Below the pieces are notes generated by a model. It was not told the origin of the DNA and made no database searches. It was given only the letters and a program-made list of their open reading frames with translations. Shown here one piece after another: positions 28,448-38,223 of a stretch of DNA of 64,000 nucleotides (the stretch's first letter is position 1; each line of letters begins with the position of its first letter). A program made the position numbers and the translations under genes. Source of the DNA: Frankia casuarinae (GTDB taxonomy: Bacteria > Actinomycetota > Actinomycetes > Frankiales > Frankiaceae); assembly GCF_000013345.1 (NCBI RefSeq), contig NC_007777.1, positions 1,240,001 through 1,304,000 on the forward strand. Reading direction: 5' to 3'.

Positions 28448-29419
28448 TCAGCCTGGCGGAACCGGCCGGGTGGATGTCGCCGCCGGTCGCCGGCCGGAGG
28501 CGGGATGAGCGGTCGAGGGACTGGTCACCCCGCGCGGCCGAGAGATGTGCAGCTGGGCGTACAGCCAGCCCTCGGCCTCCAGCCCCCGTGGATCGACGCC
28601 GACGGTGGACAGCGTGTCGAGCACGAGCGACTGCTCCTCGGCGGAGGCGAAGCGCCGCTGCCGGAAAACGCCGTTGACGTGCACGGTCTCATACCCGAGC
28701 CCCGCGAGCGTCGCCTCGACCGGTTCGAACGGGAACATCCGCAGCACGAAGTGGGCCATCCACGGCCTGCGCTCACCGGCCGCGCGGGCCACCCGGGCGA
28801 TGGTCCGCTCGGTGACGTACCCGAGGCAGCCCGTCGAGACGACGATGTCCGTTCCGACGAGCCGCTCCCGTTCGGCGTCGGTCGGGTCCCGGTCCTCCAG
28901 GTTGGCGTGCACGGCGTCATCGAGGAACCCAGCCGCGGACGCATAGGAGATGGCCGGCCCCGAGCTGTCCAGACCGAGGAACCGGCTCGTCTCCAGCCCG
29001 TCGCGGGACCGGACGAGTTCGCGGTCACGGGCGAGCAGCACGTCCCGGGTCGGCCGGGTTCCGGGCGGTGCGTAGCGCTCGTGCAGGTCGTCAAACGTCA
29101 CGTCACAGCGGAGCAGCGCGGCGTTGATCCCGTAGGAGCAGCCCACGTCCAAGACCGTCGGCGGTCGTCCCCGGACCATCCGGAATTCCCGGATGAGCTG
29201 GCTGAAGTACGGTTTGGCGAGCTGCGGGATACGATAGTCGAGTTTCCGCAGGGTACTGAAGTAGGCGTGCGGGTCGGGCTGCGTGTAGATGTGGTCGAGC
29301 GAGATCTTCCCGCTGTCGTCGAACCGCCTCGTCCCGGTGGGGTACGCGGCCTCGGAGGAATTCGTGGTTCCGTCGGAGTCGGTGGTCTCGGCAGAATATC
29401 TGCTGTCGTCGGAATACAC
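28448..29419 (-). CDS. SAM-dependent methyltransferase-like protein
   Basis: A 323-residue protein. TVLDVGCSYGINAALL at about residues 88-102 is motif I of class I SAM methyltransferases. FLGLDSSGPAISYA gives the acidic residue of motif II, and DIVVSTGCLGYVTER fits motif IV. The N-terminal ~40 residues are Ser/Thr/Asp-rich and probably disordered. GTG at 29419 has AGGAG nine bases before it. No substrate-specific motif was recognised. It sits between the oxygenase (81 bp upstream) and the acyltransferase (211 bp downstream), all on the minus strand. Confidence 0.8.
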   Translation of the reverse strand: MYSDDSRYSAETTDSDGTTNSSEAAYPTGTRRFDDSGKISLDHIYTQPDPHAYFSTLRKLDYRIPQLAKPYFSQLIREFRMVRGRPPTVLDVGCSYGINAALLRCDVTFDDLHERYAPPGTRPTRDVLLARDRELVRSRDGLETSRFLGLDSSGPAISYASAAGFLDDAVHANLEDRDPTDAERERLVGTDIVVSTGCLGYVTERTIARVARAAGERRPWMAHFVLRMFPFEPVEATLAGLGYETVHVNGVFRQRRFASAEEQSLVLDTLSTVGVDPRGLEAEGWLYAQLHISRPRGVTSPSTAHPASGRRPAATSTRPVPPG

Positions 29420-29499
29420 GCGTCTGGCGCTCCTTGTGACGGGCGGTCGGGGCAGACAGGCCGGTGCTGAAGCAGCTCGCCGACCGAGTTCTGGTCCAG

Positions 29500-30369
29500 C
29501 TAGTCCAGCAGCTGGTCGACGCGGACCGCGCTCTTCTCCGCCGCCAGGTGCCGCGGAAGGACCCGGCCGAAGAGCTGCTTCGTGCGCGCGACACTGCCGA
29601 CGACCCCGGGGTGCCCGGTGTAGGCGAAGATTGCGGAATGCCGGGCCGTGTCGCCCTCGACCGGGCTCACCCGGTGCATCGAATAGCGGCCCAGGAAAAG
29701 CTGGAGATCACCCGGTCGGAGGGCGAGACGCCGGACCAGATGGCCGCCCTCGCCCGCCAGCACGGCCCGCACGTCGGCGAAGTTCTCCGCCTGCGCGGAC
29801 CTGATGTTCGGGCAGTACTCGAAGTCGCCCCCGGCCCGCGGCGCCTGCGTGAGCAGGCTCACCGCGAATTCGTTCGTGTCGAAGTGCCAGGGGTGCTCCA
29901 GCCCGGGGGCGATGATGTTGAGGCACAGCCCGGCCAGCGGGTCGGCGAGTTCGTGGACTCTCGGCAGGTCGAAGCAGCCGGCGATGAAATGCTGGAAGAG
30001 CTCGCTGGTGTAGAGGCGGTGGACGGCGAATTCGGTGGGAATCTGGTCGCGGGCGACGAAGGCATTCCCCCGCCGCATCGTGAACCGGCCCGGATGATCG
30101 GCCGGCAACGACGGGTCGACCGCGATGTTGTAGGCGTTGACCGTCTCGACCTCGTCATACGCGAGCGGAGCGACGGTGGCGCACTCCTGTGCGACCGCGG
30201 TGAATGCGGAGGGCCGGACGAATTCCGGGAGGACACAGCATCCGCGAGTGCGCAGTTCCTCCCGGGCCCACGAGACGACGTCCCGCCAGGCGTGGCTCGA
30301 AGGTTCGGTGAGAGGGTAACGAACGGTATTGATCAGCTCGCTGATGGACCAGGTTTCCGTCGCAACCAT
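29500..30369 (-). CDS. Fe(II)/2-oxoglutarate-dependent oxygenase-like protein
   Basis: A 289-residue protein with a double-stranded beta-helix core. HPWHFDTNEFAVSLL near residue 160 gives the H-x-D metal pair, and MHRVSPVEGDTARHS near residue 229 gives the distal His and the Arg that usually binds 2-oxoglutarate. The retained Asp argues for a hydroxylase and against a halogenase of the H-x-G/A kind. ATG at 30369 has AGAGGAG eight bases upstream; the open frame ahead of it is non-homologous. It is first in a likely three-gene operon with a methyltransferase and a carnitine-type acyltransferase. The substrate is unknown, perhaps a free amino acid or small amine. Confidence 0.78.
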   Translation of the reverse strand: MVATETWSISELINTVRYPLTEPSSHAWRDVVSWAREELRTRGCCVLPEFVRPSAFTAVAQECATVAPLAYDEVETVNAYNIAVDPSLPADHPGRFTMRRGNAFVARDQIPTEFAVHRLYTSELFQHFIAGCFDLPRVHELADPLAGLCLNIIAPGLEHPWHFDTNEFAVSLLTQAPRAGGDFEYCPNIRSAQAENFADVRAVLAGEGGHLVRRLALRPGDLQLFLGRYSMHRVSPVEGDTARHSAIFAYTGHPGVVGSVARTKQLFGRVLPRHLAAEKSAVRVDQLLD

Positions 30370-30774
30370 GTGACTCCTCTCCGCCGCTACGCGGCGGCCC
30401 CGGGTCGCCGATGGGAACCGTCCACGACCTCGATGCGATTTGTCACATGGTCGCCCGATGGTCATGATGGCGAAAGTCAGTGTGAGATGTCACACGCCTG
30501 TGCTCGCGCGGGACGCGAATCCCGCCCGCCTGCCGCCATTCCAGCAACCCGGCCACGACCTGTCGCGGAGCCACCATCTTCGGGGCGTCCCGCGTCCTCG
30601 TCCTGAGCGGCTGTACGTGGGTGCCCGCGGGCCCGGCGGGCGACCGGCCCCGGCCACCGTCGATGCGAACTGGCCGTACCGGCCCCTGTCTGGCCCGGCC
30701 GGAAGGTGCCCGGCGCAGGACGCCAACCGTCGGGATCTCAGCCTTCTCGTGTTCACCGGAGATGCGTCCGGCGG

Positions 30775-30879
30775 GTCCGGTGCAGCGACGTCCGGTAGAG
30801 CCATATCTGGTATCGCCATGTCCGGTGCAGCGACGTCCGGTACCGCCACATTCGGTACCGCCACGTCCCGTACCGGCGT
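30775..30879. repeat. Seven-unit 15-bp minisatellite in non-coding DNA
   Basis: Seven consecutive 15-bp units start with GTCCGGTGCAGCGAC at 30775 and 30820; the others differ at a few positions each. The surrounding 30370-30988 has no recognisable gene. The minus frames give Ala-Pro-Asp-type pentads and the plus frames Ser-Gly-Ala pentads, both simply reflecting the repeat. It lies upstream of the oxygenase gene and beyond the 3' end of the hemerythrin-like gene. Confidence 0.85.
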
Positions 30880-30988
30880 GCCCGGGAGCGATCCCGGCCC
30901 GACCCCGCCGCAACGGCCGATGCCCGAAGGCTGATCCGATGCCTGGAGCCGGCCGTTCCGGGGAGGGAGTCGGTCATCGTACGAGGTT

Positions 30989-31453
30989 TCAGGAGCTTAC
31001 GAGCTTCAGCGCCTGGCGGATCTCGCCGAGACGGTTCCATTGTTCGTTGCTGAGAATCGAGACGGCGGCGTGGAACACGCCGTCCTGTTCCTTCGCGATG
31101 TGCCTGCGCAGCAGGCTCATCGCCTCGATGACCCGTGTCGGCCAAGCGGGATCGACCCGGGCGGTGCCGTCGGTCGCCCCGGCGAGCACAGCCTCGATCC
31201 GGCGGTGCTCGCTCTGCAGGATCGCGATCTGTTCGGGGAACTCGAGTGCCATCGCGGGGAACAGACCCTTCTCCTCCACCACCGTATGCGGCTGGAGAAC
31301 CGCCGACATCTGCTCACAGAGTGTCACCATTGCCCCGACATCACCCTGTCGATATGCCTCGTGCGTGTCGGCGATGAGATCGGTGACCTGGTCATGTTCC
31401 CCGATCAGGGTCGCGATCGCCGGCAGTGACTGACAGTTGCAGTATTCACGCAT
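30989..31453 (-). CDS. Hemerythrin-like HHE-domain protein
   Basis: A 154-residue four-helix-bundle protein with metal-binding motifs of bacterial hemerythrins: IGEHDQVTDLI, LQPHTVVEEKGLFPAM, LQSEHRRIEAVL and LLRRHIAKEQDGVFHAA. These supply the His/Glu set for a di-iron centre. The N-terminus MREYCNCQSLP carries two nearby Cys. ATG at 31453 has AAGGTGGG upstream. Family members bind O2 or NO or sense iron or oxygen. It is next to an iron-regulated lipoprotein operon, consistent with an iron or oxygen role. Confidence 0.88.
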   Translation of the reverse strand: MREYCNCQSLPAIATLIGEHDQVTDLIADTHEAYRQGDVGAMVTLCEQMSAVLQPHTVVEEKGLFPAMALEFPEQIAILQSEHRRIEAVLAGATDGTARVDPAWPTRVIEAMSLLRRHIAKEQDGVFHAAVSILSNEQWNRLGEIRQALKLVSS

Positions 31454-31802
31454 AGTACCCACCTTGGGTAGAAGAAGATCAGCGACGACCCCGCGTCCCG
31501 CGTGCCCCACCGGCAGCGTCGCCATCCCATCCCCACTCGCACGGCGGCGCTCGTGTCGCGCCGCTCATGGTCATCATCGAATGGCCAGGGCGGCTCCCAC
31601 ACGGCCGATAGTCCTGTCCGGTGCCCTACCAATGGCGGCAGGGCAGCGGTCCGCGAGTCGCCCTTCCCCACGGCCGATCGGAACGAACGGGCAGCATCCG
31701 CGCGGTGCCGGCGACAGCGAGCAGCAGCCCCACGACGGCGACGGAGATGGTGTCGGCGGCTGCGACGACCGGTCAGTCCTGACTGTTAGTCCTGACTCTG
31801 GT
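31454..31802. other. Non-coding gap with a threefold direct repeat
   Basis: No supported gene in this ~350 bp. Three copies of AGTCCTGACT lie at about 31775-31784, 31789-31798 and 31805-31814. The last covers the end of the adjacent membrane protein gene, so they sit just past its stop. Their spacing is 14 to 16 bp. Possible roles are a termination region or a binding site for the hemerythrin-like gene; neither is shown. Confidence 0.5.
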
Positions 31803-32426
31803 TCAGTCCTGACTGGCGAGATAGCCGATGACCATCGCACCCCACCATCCGGCCTGGGAGAGCAGGTTACTGATTATCGATCGGGCCAGGAGCGCCCGGG
31901 ACGGAACGGTGGCGGACTGCTCCAGCCGGTGCTGGATCGCCCAGATGTGCAGGCCGTTGAGGGCGATGAGGAGCACCAGTCCGATCTTCACCTGGGTCAG
32001 TCGCCTGGACAGGTCCGGATGCAGCAGGATGCCGCTGAGCACGAGCCCCGCCAGACCAGCCCAGATCATCACGTGCAGGCCGCTGGCCACCCGGATGACG
32101 TCCGGGAAGCTGCGCCGACCGAACAGCCATGACAGGGCGAAGAAGTCGATGGCGAGGACCGCGCCGAACCCGCCCACGAGCGCGGCGAGATGCACGAACA
32201 GGGCGGCGGTGTGCAGGGTCGGGTCGGCGGTGAGGTGGGCGGCGGTCCAGACGGCGGCCGCCCACCCGACGACGAGCGCTGTTCCGGTGGCGAGGAAAAC
32301 GGCCCATCGTGGCAGAACCCCGCTGGCAGGCGGGGAGGGCTGGGCGATGACCAGGACCGGGACAGGCCGCGGGTCCGCGGGCAGGGAAACGAGCCGCTCG
32401 GGGACCTTATCTCCGTGATCATGCAT
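31803..32426 (-). CDS. Five-helix integral membrane protein, unknown function
   Basis: A 207-residue protein with a ~35-residue hydrophilic N-terminus and about five transmembrane segments, including WAVFLATGTALVVGWAAAVW, AALFVHLAALVGGFGAVLAI and IGLVLLIALNGLHIWAI. Several membrane-embedded His (HLAALV, GLHVMIW, NGLHIW) could bind heme or metal. It begins two bases after the stop of the P19-type iron lipoprotein gene and so is translated with it, under the same iron box. I do not recognise a named family. A role in ferrous iron handling is inferred from context only. Confidence 0.65.
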   Translation of the reverse strand: MHDHGDKVPERLVSLPADPRPVPVLVIAQPSPPASGVLPRWAVFLATGTALVVGWAAAVWTAAHLTADPTLHTAALFVHLAALVGGFGAVLAIDFFALSWLFGRRSFPDVIRVASGLHVMIWAGLAGLVLSGILLHPDLSRRLTQVKIGLVLLIALNGLHIWAIQHRLEQSATVPSRALLARSIISNLLSQAGWWGAMVIGYLASQD

Positions 32427-32428
32427 GA

Positions 32429-33040
32429 CTAGTGCCTGAGCGTGACGTTGGTGAAGGTGGCAGTCGTGCCGCTGGCCAACGCCGGCGTGTGGCCTTCCTC
32501 GCCGTGCCGGAAGAAGGTCGGTACCCCGATTGTTGCGCGCAACGTGTAGCTGCCGTCCCGCGGGATCGAGAAGTTGTTCGCGTAGTGGAAGAATTCGGCG
32601 TAGTAGAAGTTGAGTGTCTTCTCCTCCGCAACCGTGCCCTTGCCGTCGATGACCGCGAGCGTGATTGGTACGTTCGGCACGATCCGGCCCGTGGCCGCCT
32701 CCACGGGGATGATCTCAATGTGGTGCGTCTCGTCGGCGGCGGGCTTGCGGAGTATCTGCTGCCCGCCTTTGCCCTCGTACCAGGGTTCCGCGGCCTCGAC
32801 GATGTAGCCGATTTTCCACGGTCCGCTCTGGACCTCGCCTCCTTCGGACCGGATCTCCTTGGCGAGCGTCGTGTACTGCTTGAACACGCCCTCCGGTACC
32901 GCGACGGAGAAGGTGGTCGAGCTGCTTACCGGGTGTCCCGGGGAAGCCGTCGTGGCGTCGGTCGTCGAATCGTCGGAGCAGGCGGTGAGACCGAGCAGCA
33001 GGGAGACGGCCAGTACGGGCAAGGCTGTTCGCTGGGGCAT
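32429..33040 (-). CDS. P19/Tp34-type iron transport lipoprotein
   Basis: A 203-residue exported protein. The signal peptide ends in the lipobox LTAC (Cys 21), so it is lipid-anchored outside the membrane. The mature domain resembles periplasmic P19 of Campylobacter and Tp34 of Treponema, which bind Fe and Cu: GEVQSGPWKIGYIVEAAEPW, then DETHHIEIIPVEAATGRIVP and an Ig-like fold ending FFRHGEEGHTPALASG. His in DETHHIE and FRHGEEGH fit metal binding. ATG at 33040. A perfect IdeR/DtxR box lies 26 bp upstream, so it should be repressed when iron is plentiful. It is coupled to a membrane protein gene. Confidence 0.85.
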   Translation of the reverse strand: MPQRTALPVLAVSLLLGLTACSDDSTTDATTASPGHPVSSSTTFSVAVPEGVFKQYTTLAKEIRSEGGEVQSGPWKIGYIVEAAEPWYEGKGGQQILRKPAADETHHIEIIPVEAATGRIVPNVPITLAVIDGKGTVAEEKTLNFYYAEFFHYANNFSIPRDGSYTLRATIGVPTFFRHGEEGHTPALASGTTATFTNVTLRH

Positions 33041-33065
33041 ACGTCCTCCTCGGGGAAGCCTGATA

Positions 33066-33084
33066 TTAGGTTAGGCTAACCTAA
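33066..33084. promoter_or_regulatory. Perfect IdeR/DtxR iron box
   Basis: TTAGGTTAGGCTAACCTAA is a full 19-bp palindrome identical to the DtxR/IdeR consensus. It lies 26 bp upstream of the P19-type lipoprotein ATG, in position to block the promoter when Fe2+-bound repressor binds. Confidence 0.92.
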
Positions 33085-33234
33085 ATTGATCAGGTTCCGT
33101 CAAGGGAATCACCCTTCCGGTCTATGTAAGCTACTCTCGGTAAGCATTAGCGCCGGGAGGCCTCGGCCTCCCGGCGCACCACGTGCCCTGGCCCGCCGAT
33201 CGTTGGAAAGGTGGGCGCGGCCACGCCGCCGAAC

Positions 33235-34296
33235 TCAGCAGATGCGGGGGAGCTGCTCGCCGAGCGGCCGGTCGACGATGCGGGTTCCCCCGAACGCGGT
33301 GCGCCCGACAACCACGCCCGGATGCTCCGCGGTGACCGTGCCGATGACGGCCGCGTCACGCCCCGCCGGATGCGCCCGCATCGCCGCGAGCGCCGCGTCG
33401 GCGTCGGCGTCGGCGACGAACGCGACCAGCTTGCCCTCGTTCGCCACGTGCAGCGGGTCGAGGCCGAGGAACCCGCAGGCCGCCTCGACCGCGGGCGGCA
33501 CCGGCACGGCGCGCTCGGCGAACTCGATGCCCGTCCCGGACGCGGCGGCGATCTCGCACAGCGCGGTCGCGAGGCCACCTCGGGTCGGGTCGCGCAGCGC
33601 GTGGACCCCCGGGGCGGCCGCCAGCACCGCCGCGACCAGCCCGTGCAGCGCCGTCGTGTCGGAGCGGACCTCGCCGCCGAACTCCAGCCCGTCGCGCACG
33701 CTCAGCACGGCGACACCGTGCTCGCCGACGGGACCGGAGACGATGACCCGGTCGCCGGGTCTCGCCCGTTCGGGGCGGATGTCCACCTCGGCCGGGACGA
33801 GCCCGATGCCGCTGGTGTTCACGTACAGACCGTCGGCCAGCCCGCGCTCGACGACCTTGGTGTCCCCGGTCGCCAGCCGCACCCCCGCCGCGGCGGCGGC
33901 CCGGCCCATCGCCTGCGCCACCCGGCCCAGGACCGCGAGCTCCAGGCCCTCCTCGAGGATGAACCCGGCCGAGAGCGCCACCGGCACCGCGCCGGCACAG
34001 GCCAGGTCGTTGATGGTGCCGTGGACCGCGAGCTCGCCGATGGAGCCACCGGGGAAGAACAGCGGGCGCACCACGTACGAGTCGGTGGAGAACGCGAGCC
34101 GGGCGCCCGCGACATCCAGGACCGCCGAGTCCGCCGGTGCCCGCGCCGTGTCGGTGGTCCCGAACGCGGGCAGGAACAGATGCTCGATCAGCTCGCTCGA
34201 CAGCACGCCGCCGCCGCCGTGCCCCAGTACCACCTGGTGATGGTCACGCAGCGGAAGTGGGCAGGTCCAACCGGTCGGGTCGACGGGGTCAGCCAC
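33235..34296 (-). CDS. hypE: Hydrogenase maturation factor HypE
   Basis: A 353-residue AIRS/PurM-family ATPase that dehydrates the carbamoyl group on its own C-terminal Cys to make the CN ligands of the [NiFe] centre. The C-terminus is PRIC, with the essential terminal Cys. [20 protein letters not shown] is the usual start, [20 protein letters not shown] the ATP-binding region and [12 protein letters not shown] another conserved block. The GTG start overlaps the hypD stop by 8 bp. It is the last gene of the minus-strand hup-hyp run. Confidence 0.97.
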   Translation of the reverse strand: MADPVDPTGWTCPLPLRDHHQVVLGHGGGGVLSSELIEHLFLPAFGTTDTARAPADSAVLDVAGARLAFSTDSYVVRPLFFPGGSIGELAVHGTINDLACAGAVPVALSAGFILEEGLELAVLGRVAQAMGRAAAAAGVRLATGDTKVVERGLADGLYVNTSGIGLVPAEVDIRPERARPGDRVIVSGPVGEHGVAVLSVRDGLEFGGEVRSDTTALHGLVAAVLAAAPGVHALRDPTRGGLATALCEIAAASGTGIEFAERAVPVPPAVEAACGFLGLDPLHVANEGKLVAFVADADADAALAAMRAHPAGRDAAVIGTVTAEHPGVVVGRTAFGGTRIVDRPLGEQLPRIC

Positions 34297-35395
34297 GGCT
34301 GCCCGCCGGAGTCAGTCGCCGGAACTGGAAGTAGGCGGCGCATGCCCCCTCCGCCGAGACCATCGTCGCGCCGAGCGGGGTGCGTGGCGTGCAGGAGGTT
34401 CCGAACGCCGGGCACTGCGGCGGTTTGACCAGGCCCTGCAACACCTCGCCGCTGCGGCATTCGGCCGGTTCGGCCACCGTGAGGCCCTCGACGTCGAAGC
34501 GGACCTCGGCGTCGAAGTCCCGGTACGCCGCGGACAGCCGCCAACCCGAGTCCGGGATTGTCCCGATTCCCCGCCAGGCCCGGTCACACACCGTGAAAAC
34601 CTCGGCGAGGATTTCCCGGGCCGCCGGGTTGCCCGCCGGCCGCACCGCCCGCGGGTAGGCGTTCGCGAGTTCTGCCCGCCCCGCCTCGAGCTGCTCGACG
34701 GCGTGGCGCACCCCGTCGAGCAGGTCGAGCGGCTCGAAACCGGTGACGACGATCGGTACCCGGTAGGTCGCCACCAATGGCTCGTACTGGAAGGTGCCCA
34801 TCACCGTGCACACGTGGCCGGCTGCCAGGAACGCCGCCACCCGGTTCGCCGGCGAGGAGAGGACCGCGGTCATCGCCGGCGGCACCAGCACGTGGCTGAC
34901 AAGTACGGAGAAGTTGTCGATTCCACGGCGCCGGGCCGTCACCACGGCCATCGCGTTGGCTGGGGCGGTGGTCTCGAAGCCCACTCCGAAGAACACGACC
35001 TGGCGGTCCGGGTTCTCCTCGGCGAGGCGGACCGCGTCGAGCGGCGAGTAGACCACCCGGACGTCCCCGCCACGCGCCCGGACCATGAACAGGTCCATGC
35101 CGCTGCCGGGGACCCGCAGCATGTCCCCGAACGAGCAGAAGATCACCTCGGGGCGGGCGGCGATCGCCAGCGCCCGGTCGATCGTCTCCAGCGGCGTGAC
35201 GCACACTGGGCAGCCGGGGCCGTGGATGAACTCGACCTGGTCCGTGAGGAGCTGATCGATTCCGTTGCGGATGATCGAGTGGGTCTGGCCGCCGCAGACC
35301 TCCATGATCGCCCAGCGCCGGGTCGCGGTGGCGATGATCGCATCCAGCAGCCGGCGGGCCAACGCCGGGTCGCGGAACTCCGCCAGGTACCTCAC
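34289..35395 (-). CDS. hypD: Hydrogenase maturation factor HypD
   Basis: A 368-residue [4Fe-4S] scaffold that, with HypC, carries the Fe(CN)2CO unit. Key motifs are [10 protein letters not shown] (Cys 34), [10 protein letters not shown] (Cys 62 and 65), a C-terminal [10 protein letters not shown] and a cluster-binding region with Cys in [11 protein letters not shown] and EGACAAYF. The GTG start at 35395 overlaps the hypC stop (GTGA). The longer open frame upstream is hypC sequence read out of frame. Confidence 0.97.
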   Translation of the reverse strand: MRYLAEFRDPALARRLLDAIIATATRRWAIMEVCGGQTHSIIRNGIDQLLTDQVEFIHGPGCPVCVTPLETIDRALAIAARPEVIFCSFGDMLRVPGSGMDLFMVRARGGDVRVVYSPLDAVRLAEENPDRQVVFFGVGFETTAPANAMAVVTARRRGIDNFSVLVSHVLVPPAMTAVLSSPANRVAAFLAAGHVCTVMGTFQYEPLVATYRVPIVVTGFEPLDLLDGVRHAVEQLEAGRAELANAYPRAVRPAGNPAAREILAEVFTVCDRAWRGIGTIPDSGWRLSAAYRDFDAEVRFDVEGLTVAEPAECRSGEVLQGLVKPPQCPAFGTSCTPRTPLGATMVSAEGACAAYFQFRRLTPAGSRG

Positions 35396-35673
35396 CGGCC
35401 CGGCCCGGTCATGCCCGGTTCCGCCGCGCGCGATCCCAGCTCCTCCTCGAGCAGCCCCAGGTCCCGGAACATCGCGAGGGTCTCCCGCGCCGCGGCCTCG
35501 TCCAGCCTGATCAGCCCGAAGCCGGCATGGATGATCGTGTACTGCCCGACGGTCGCGTCGGGCAGGTAGGCGAGGCACACCGTCTTGGTGACGCCGCCGA
35601 AATCGACGATCGCCATCCGCGTACCACGGTCGTCCCAGATCTCGATGATCCGGCCCGGTATCCCCAGACACAT
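35392..35673 (-). CDS. hypC: Hydrogenase maturation chaperone HypC
   Basis: A 93-residue HypC/HybG protein. It begins [12 protein letters not shown]; the N-terminal Met is normally removed so that Cys 2 binds iron. The beta-barrel blocks [14 protein letters not shown] and [13 protein letters not shown] are present. It delivers the Fe(CN)2CO unit with HypD. It begins 4 bp after hypF and overlaps hypD by GTGA. Confidence 0.96.
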   Translation of the reverse strand: MCLGIPGRIIEIWDDRGTRMAIVDFGGVTKTVCLAYLPDATVGQYTIIHAGFGLIRLDEAAARETLAMFRDLGLLEEELGSRAAEPGMTGPGR

Positions 35674-35676
35674 GCC

Positions 35677-38223
35677 TCAGGCTTCCTTCCCGCCGAAGGT
35701 CGGCTCCGTCGGGCGGCTCAGCGCCGCGACCGCCGCCTGGCCCAGCGCCAGCCCACCGTCGCCCGGCGGCACCACCCGATGGACGAGTACGTCGAACCCG
35801 GCAGTGGCGAGCCGGGCGCGGCAGGCCCGCGTCAGCACTACGTTGGCGAACACCCCGCCGGTCAGACCGACCAGGCGGACTCCGTACCGCCGCCGCGCGA
35901 GCCCCGCGACCTCGGCCACCGCGTCCGCGACCGCCAGATGGAACGCGCCGGCCAGCACCGGCACCGCCACTCCCGCCCGCAGACCGGCGACGATCCCCGC
36001 GAGCACCCCCACCGGGTCGAGGACGCCGTTCGCCAGGCCGAAGGAGAGCCGGCAGGCACCGGCGCCGCCGAGTCCGGCGCCGCCGAGTCCGGCGCCGCCG
36101 AACTCCGCCGCGGCGAGCGCCTCCAGCTCGACGGCGGCCTGCGCCTCGTAGGTGATCCGGTGACGCACCCCGAGCAGTGACGCCACCGCGTCGAACAGGC
36201 GGCCCATGCTCGTGCAGGGCACGCAGGCCACGCCCCGGTCCAGCGCGGTGCGCAGGGTGCGCAACTCCGCCACGGAGCAGGCCCGCACCGGCGCCAGGTC
36301 CGCGGTCCAGTCCAGGTCGGCGGCGGCCAGATGGGCGAGCGCGACCCGGTACGGATTGCGGACGGCGGCGTCGCCCCCGGGCAGGCCGATCGGACGCAGG
36401 TGCGCGACCCGCTCGGCGCGGGCGACGTCCGGGCCTACCAGCAGCACCTCGCCGCCCCAGATCGTGCCGTCGAGCCCGTAGCCGGTGCCGTCGAACGCGA
36501 CCCCGAGGATGGTGTCGCCGAGCCTGCCGTGCTCGGCGAGTAGGGCGGCCACATGGGCATGGTGGTGCTGGACCAGGTGCGGCAATCGGCCGGCGGACCG
36601 TGACCCGTGGGTGGAGGTCTGGTTCGCCCCCGCCGCCGGGTCCCCGGCTGCCGCCTGTTCGGTCCCCGTAGCCGCCGCGCGTTCGGCCCAGGCCCGGGTG
36701 ACGTATCCCGGATGGAGGTCGGCGGCGAGCGTCTCCGGCGCGACGCCGTACAGATCGGTCAGGTGCGCGGCGGAGCGCTCGAAGGCCCTGAGCGCCGCCA
36801 GGCTGCCCATGTCACCCAGATGCTGGGACACGAACGCGCGACGGTCCGTGGTGAGGCAGAACGTGCTCTTGCCCTCGCCGCCCACGGCGAGCACCGACCG
36901 GACGGGGCGGCCGAGGTCCACCGGCAGCGGAACGTATCCGCGGGAGCGCCGCACCGGCAGCACCTGCCCGTCGTCTCCGTCGTCCCCGTAGCCGCAGCGC
37001 ACCACCGAGTCGTCACACGGCAGGAGGATCGGTCGGTCGTGCCGGAGGAACGCATCAGCGAGGCCGGCGAGCCGGTCCCGCGCGTCGTCGTCGGCGAAGC
37101 AGATGGGCTCGCCCGAACGGTTGCCACTGGTCATCACCAGCATCCGCGGCGGTCGCGGGCCGCCACCCGGGACCGGCGCGAACAGCAGGTGGTGCACGGG
37201 TGTGTACGGCAGCAGCAGCCCCACCAGCGGAGTGCCGGGGGCGACCAGCCGCGACATCCCCGATATCCCTGACATCCCCGCCGCGGGCGAGCGGCGGACG
37301 AGCACGATCGGAGCGGCCGGCGATGCCAGCAGCGCCGCCTCCGCCGACGACAGGTCGGCCACCAGGGCGGCCGTCGCCAGGTCGCGCACCATCACCGCGA
37401 ACGGCTTGTCGGGCCGGTCCTTGCGGGCGCGCAGGCGCGCCAGGGCCGTGTCGCCGGCCGTGTCGCCCGGGTCGTTCTCGGCCGAGCAGGCCAGGTGGTA
37501 GCCGCCGACGCCCTTGACCGCGACCACCGCGCCGTCCGCCAGTGCCCGCTGGGCCGCCGCCAGCGCGGCGTCCGTGCCGTGGACCTCCGGTCCGGTGCCG
37601 TCCGCGGGGCTGAACCACAGCTTCGGTCCGCAGGACGGGCAGGCGACGGGTTCGGCGTGGAAACGGCGGTCCGCCGGGTCGGCGTACTCCGCCGCGCACC
37701 GCGCGCACATCGGGAAGCGGGCCATCGTCGTGGCCGCGCGGTCATACGGCAGCGCGCTGATGATCGTGTACCGCGGGCCGCAGTTGGTGCAGGTGATGAA
37801 CGGGTGGCGGTGGCGCCGGTCGGTCGGGTCGAACATCTCGCGCAGGCAGTCGGCGCACACCGCGGTGTCCGCGGGTACCAGGGTGCGATCGCCGGGAACG
37901 GTCGCGCCGGCCACGATCCGGAACCCGGCGTCGCCGGCGGTCGACCGGGTCACGCTCGTCACCGTGACGCGCTCGATGCGCGCGAGCGGTGGCGCCTGCG
38001 GTTCGAGTCGGCGCAGGAACTCGGCCACGGCCACCTCGTCGCCTTCGACCTCGGCGAACACCGAGGTCGAGTCGTTGCCGACGAATCCCGCGAGCCCGAG
38101 GGTGCCCGCGAGCCGGTGGACGTAGGGCCGGAAACCGACGCCCTGGACGACGCCCTCCACCACGACCCGGCGCCGGACCCGGCGCCCGGTCCGCCCGGTC
38201 CGCCCGGTCCGCCCTCCGGTCAT
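35677..38223 (-). CDS. hypF: Carbamoyltransferase HypF
   Basis: An 848-residue multidomain enzyme that turns carbamoyl phosphate into carbamoyl-AMP and passes it to the HypE C-terminal Cys. Order: acylphosphatase domain ([20 protein letters not shown], about residues 14-105); two zinc-finger pairs (CADC/CTNC near 122-150, CARC/CPSC near 172-200); YrdC-like domain (about 215-400, with ALPYDRAAT just before it); Kae1-like domain ([44 protein letters not shown]). ATG at 38223 overlaps the NHL gene stop (ATGA). Near residue 710 a Gly-Leu-Gly-Gly-Ala repeat encoded by 15-bp units is inserted between conserved blocks. The N-terminal tail is a Gly-Arg-Thr repeat. Confidence 0.97.
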   Translation of the reverse strand: MTGGRTGRTGRTGRRVRRRVVVEGVVQGVGFRPYVHRLAGTLGLAGFVGNDSTSVFAEVEGDEVAVAEFLRRLEPQAPPLARIERVTVTSVTRSTAGDAGFRIVAGATVPGDRTLVPADTAVCADCLREMFDPTDRRHRHPFITCTNCGPRYTIISALPYDRAATTMARFPMCARCAAEYADPADRRFHAEPVACPSCGPKLWFSPADGTGPEVHGTDAALAAAQRALADGAVVAVKGVGGYHLACSAENDPGDTAGDTALARLRARKDRPDKPFAVMVRDLATAALVADLSSAEAALLASPAAPIVLVRRSPAAGMSGISGMSRLVAPGTPLVGLLLPYTPVHHLLFAPVPGGGPRPPRMLVMTSGNRSGEPICFADDDARDRLAGLADAFLRHDRPILLPCDDSVVRCGYGDDGDDGQVLPVRRSRGYVPLPVDLGRPVRSVLAVGGEGKSTFCLTTDRRAFVSQHLGDMGSLAALRAFERSAAHLTDLYGVAPETLAADLHPGYVTRAWAERAAATGTEQAAAGDPAAGANQTSTHGSRSAGRLPHLVQHHHAHVAALLAEHGRLGDTILGVAFDGTGYGLDGTIWGGEVLLVGPDVARAERVAHLRPIGLPGGDAAVRNPYRVALAHLAAADLDWTADLAPVRACSVAELRTLRTALDRGVACVPCTSMGRLFDAVASLLGVRHRITYEAQAAVELEALAAAEFGGAGLGGAGLGGAGACRLSFGLANGVLDPVGVLAGIVAGLRAGVAVPVLAGAFHLAVADAVAEVAGLARRRYGVRLVGLTGGVFANVVLTRACRARLATAGFDVLVHRVVPPGDGGLALGQAAVAALSRPTEPTFGGKEA

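Noticed and set aside
30443-30934. Open frames on both strands around the 30.8-kb minisatellite
   Set aside because: Low complexity produced by the repeat; no start with a Shine-Dalgarno and no family match.
31574-31840. Minus-strand frame after the membrane protein gene with a hydrophobic stretch
   Set aside because: A stop lies immediately upstream in the hydrophobic frame and there is no start or family pattern.
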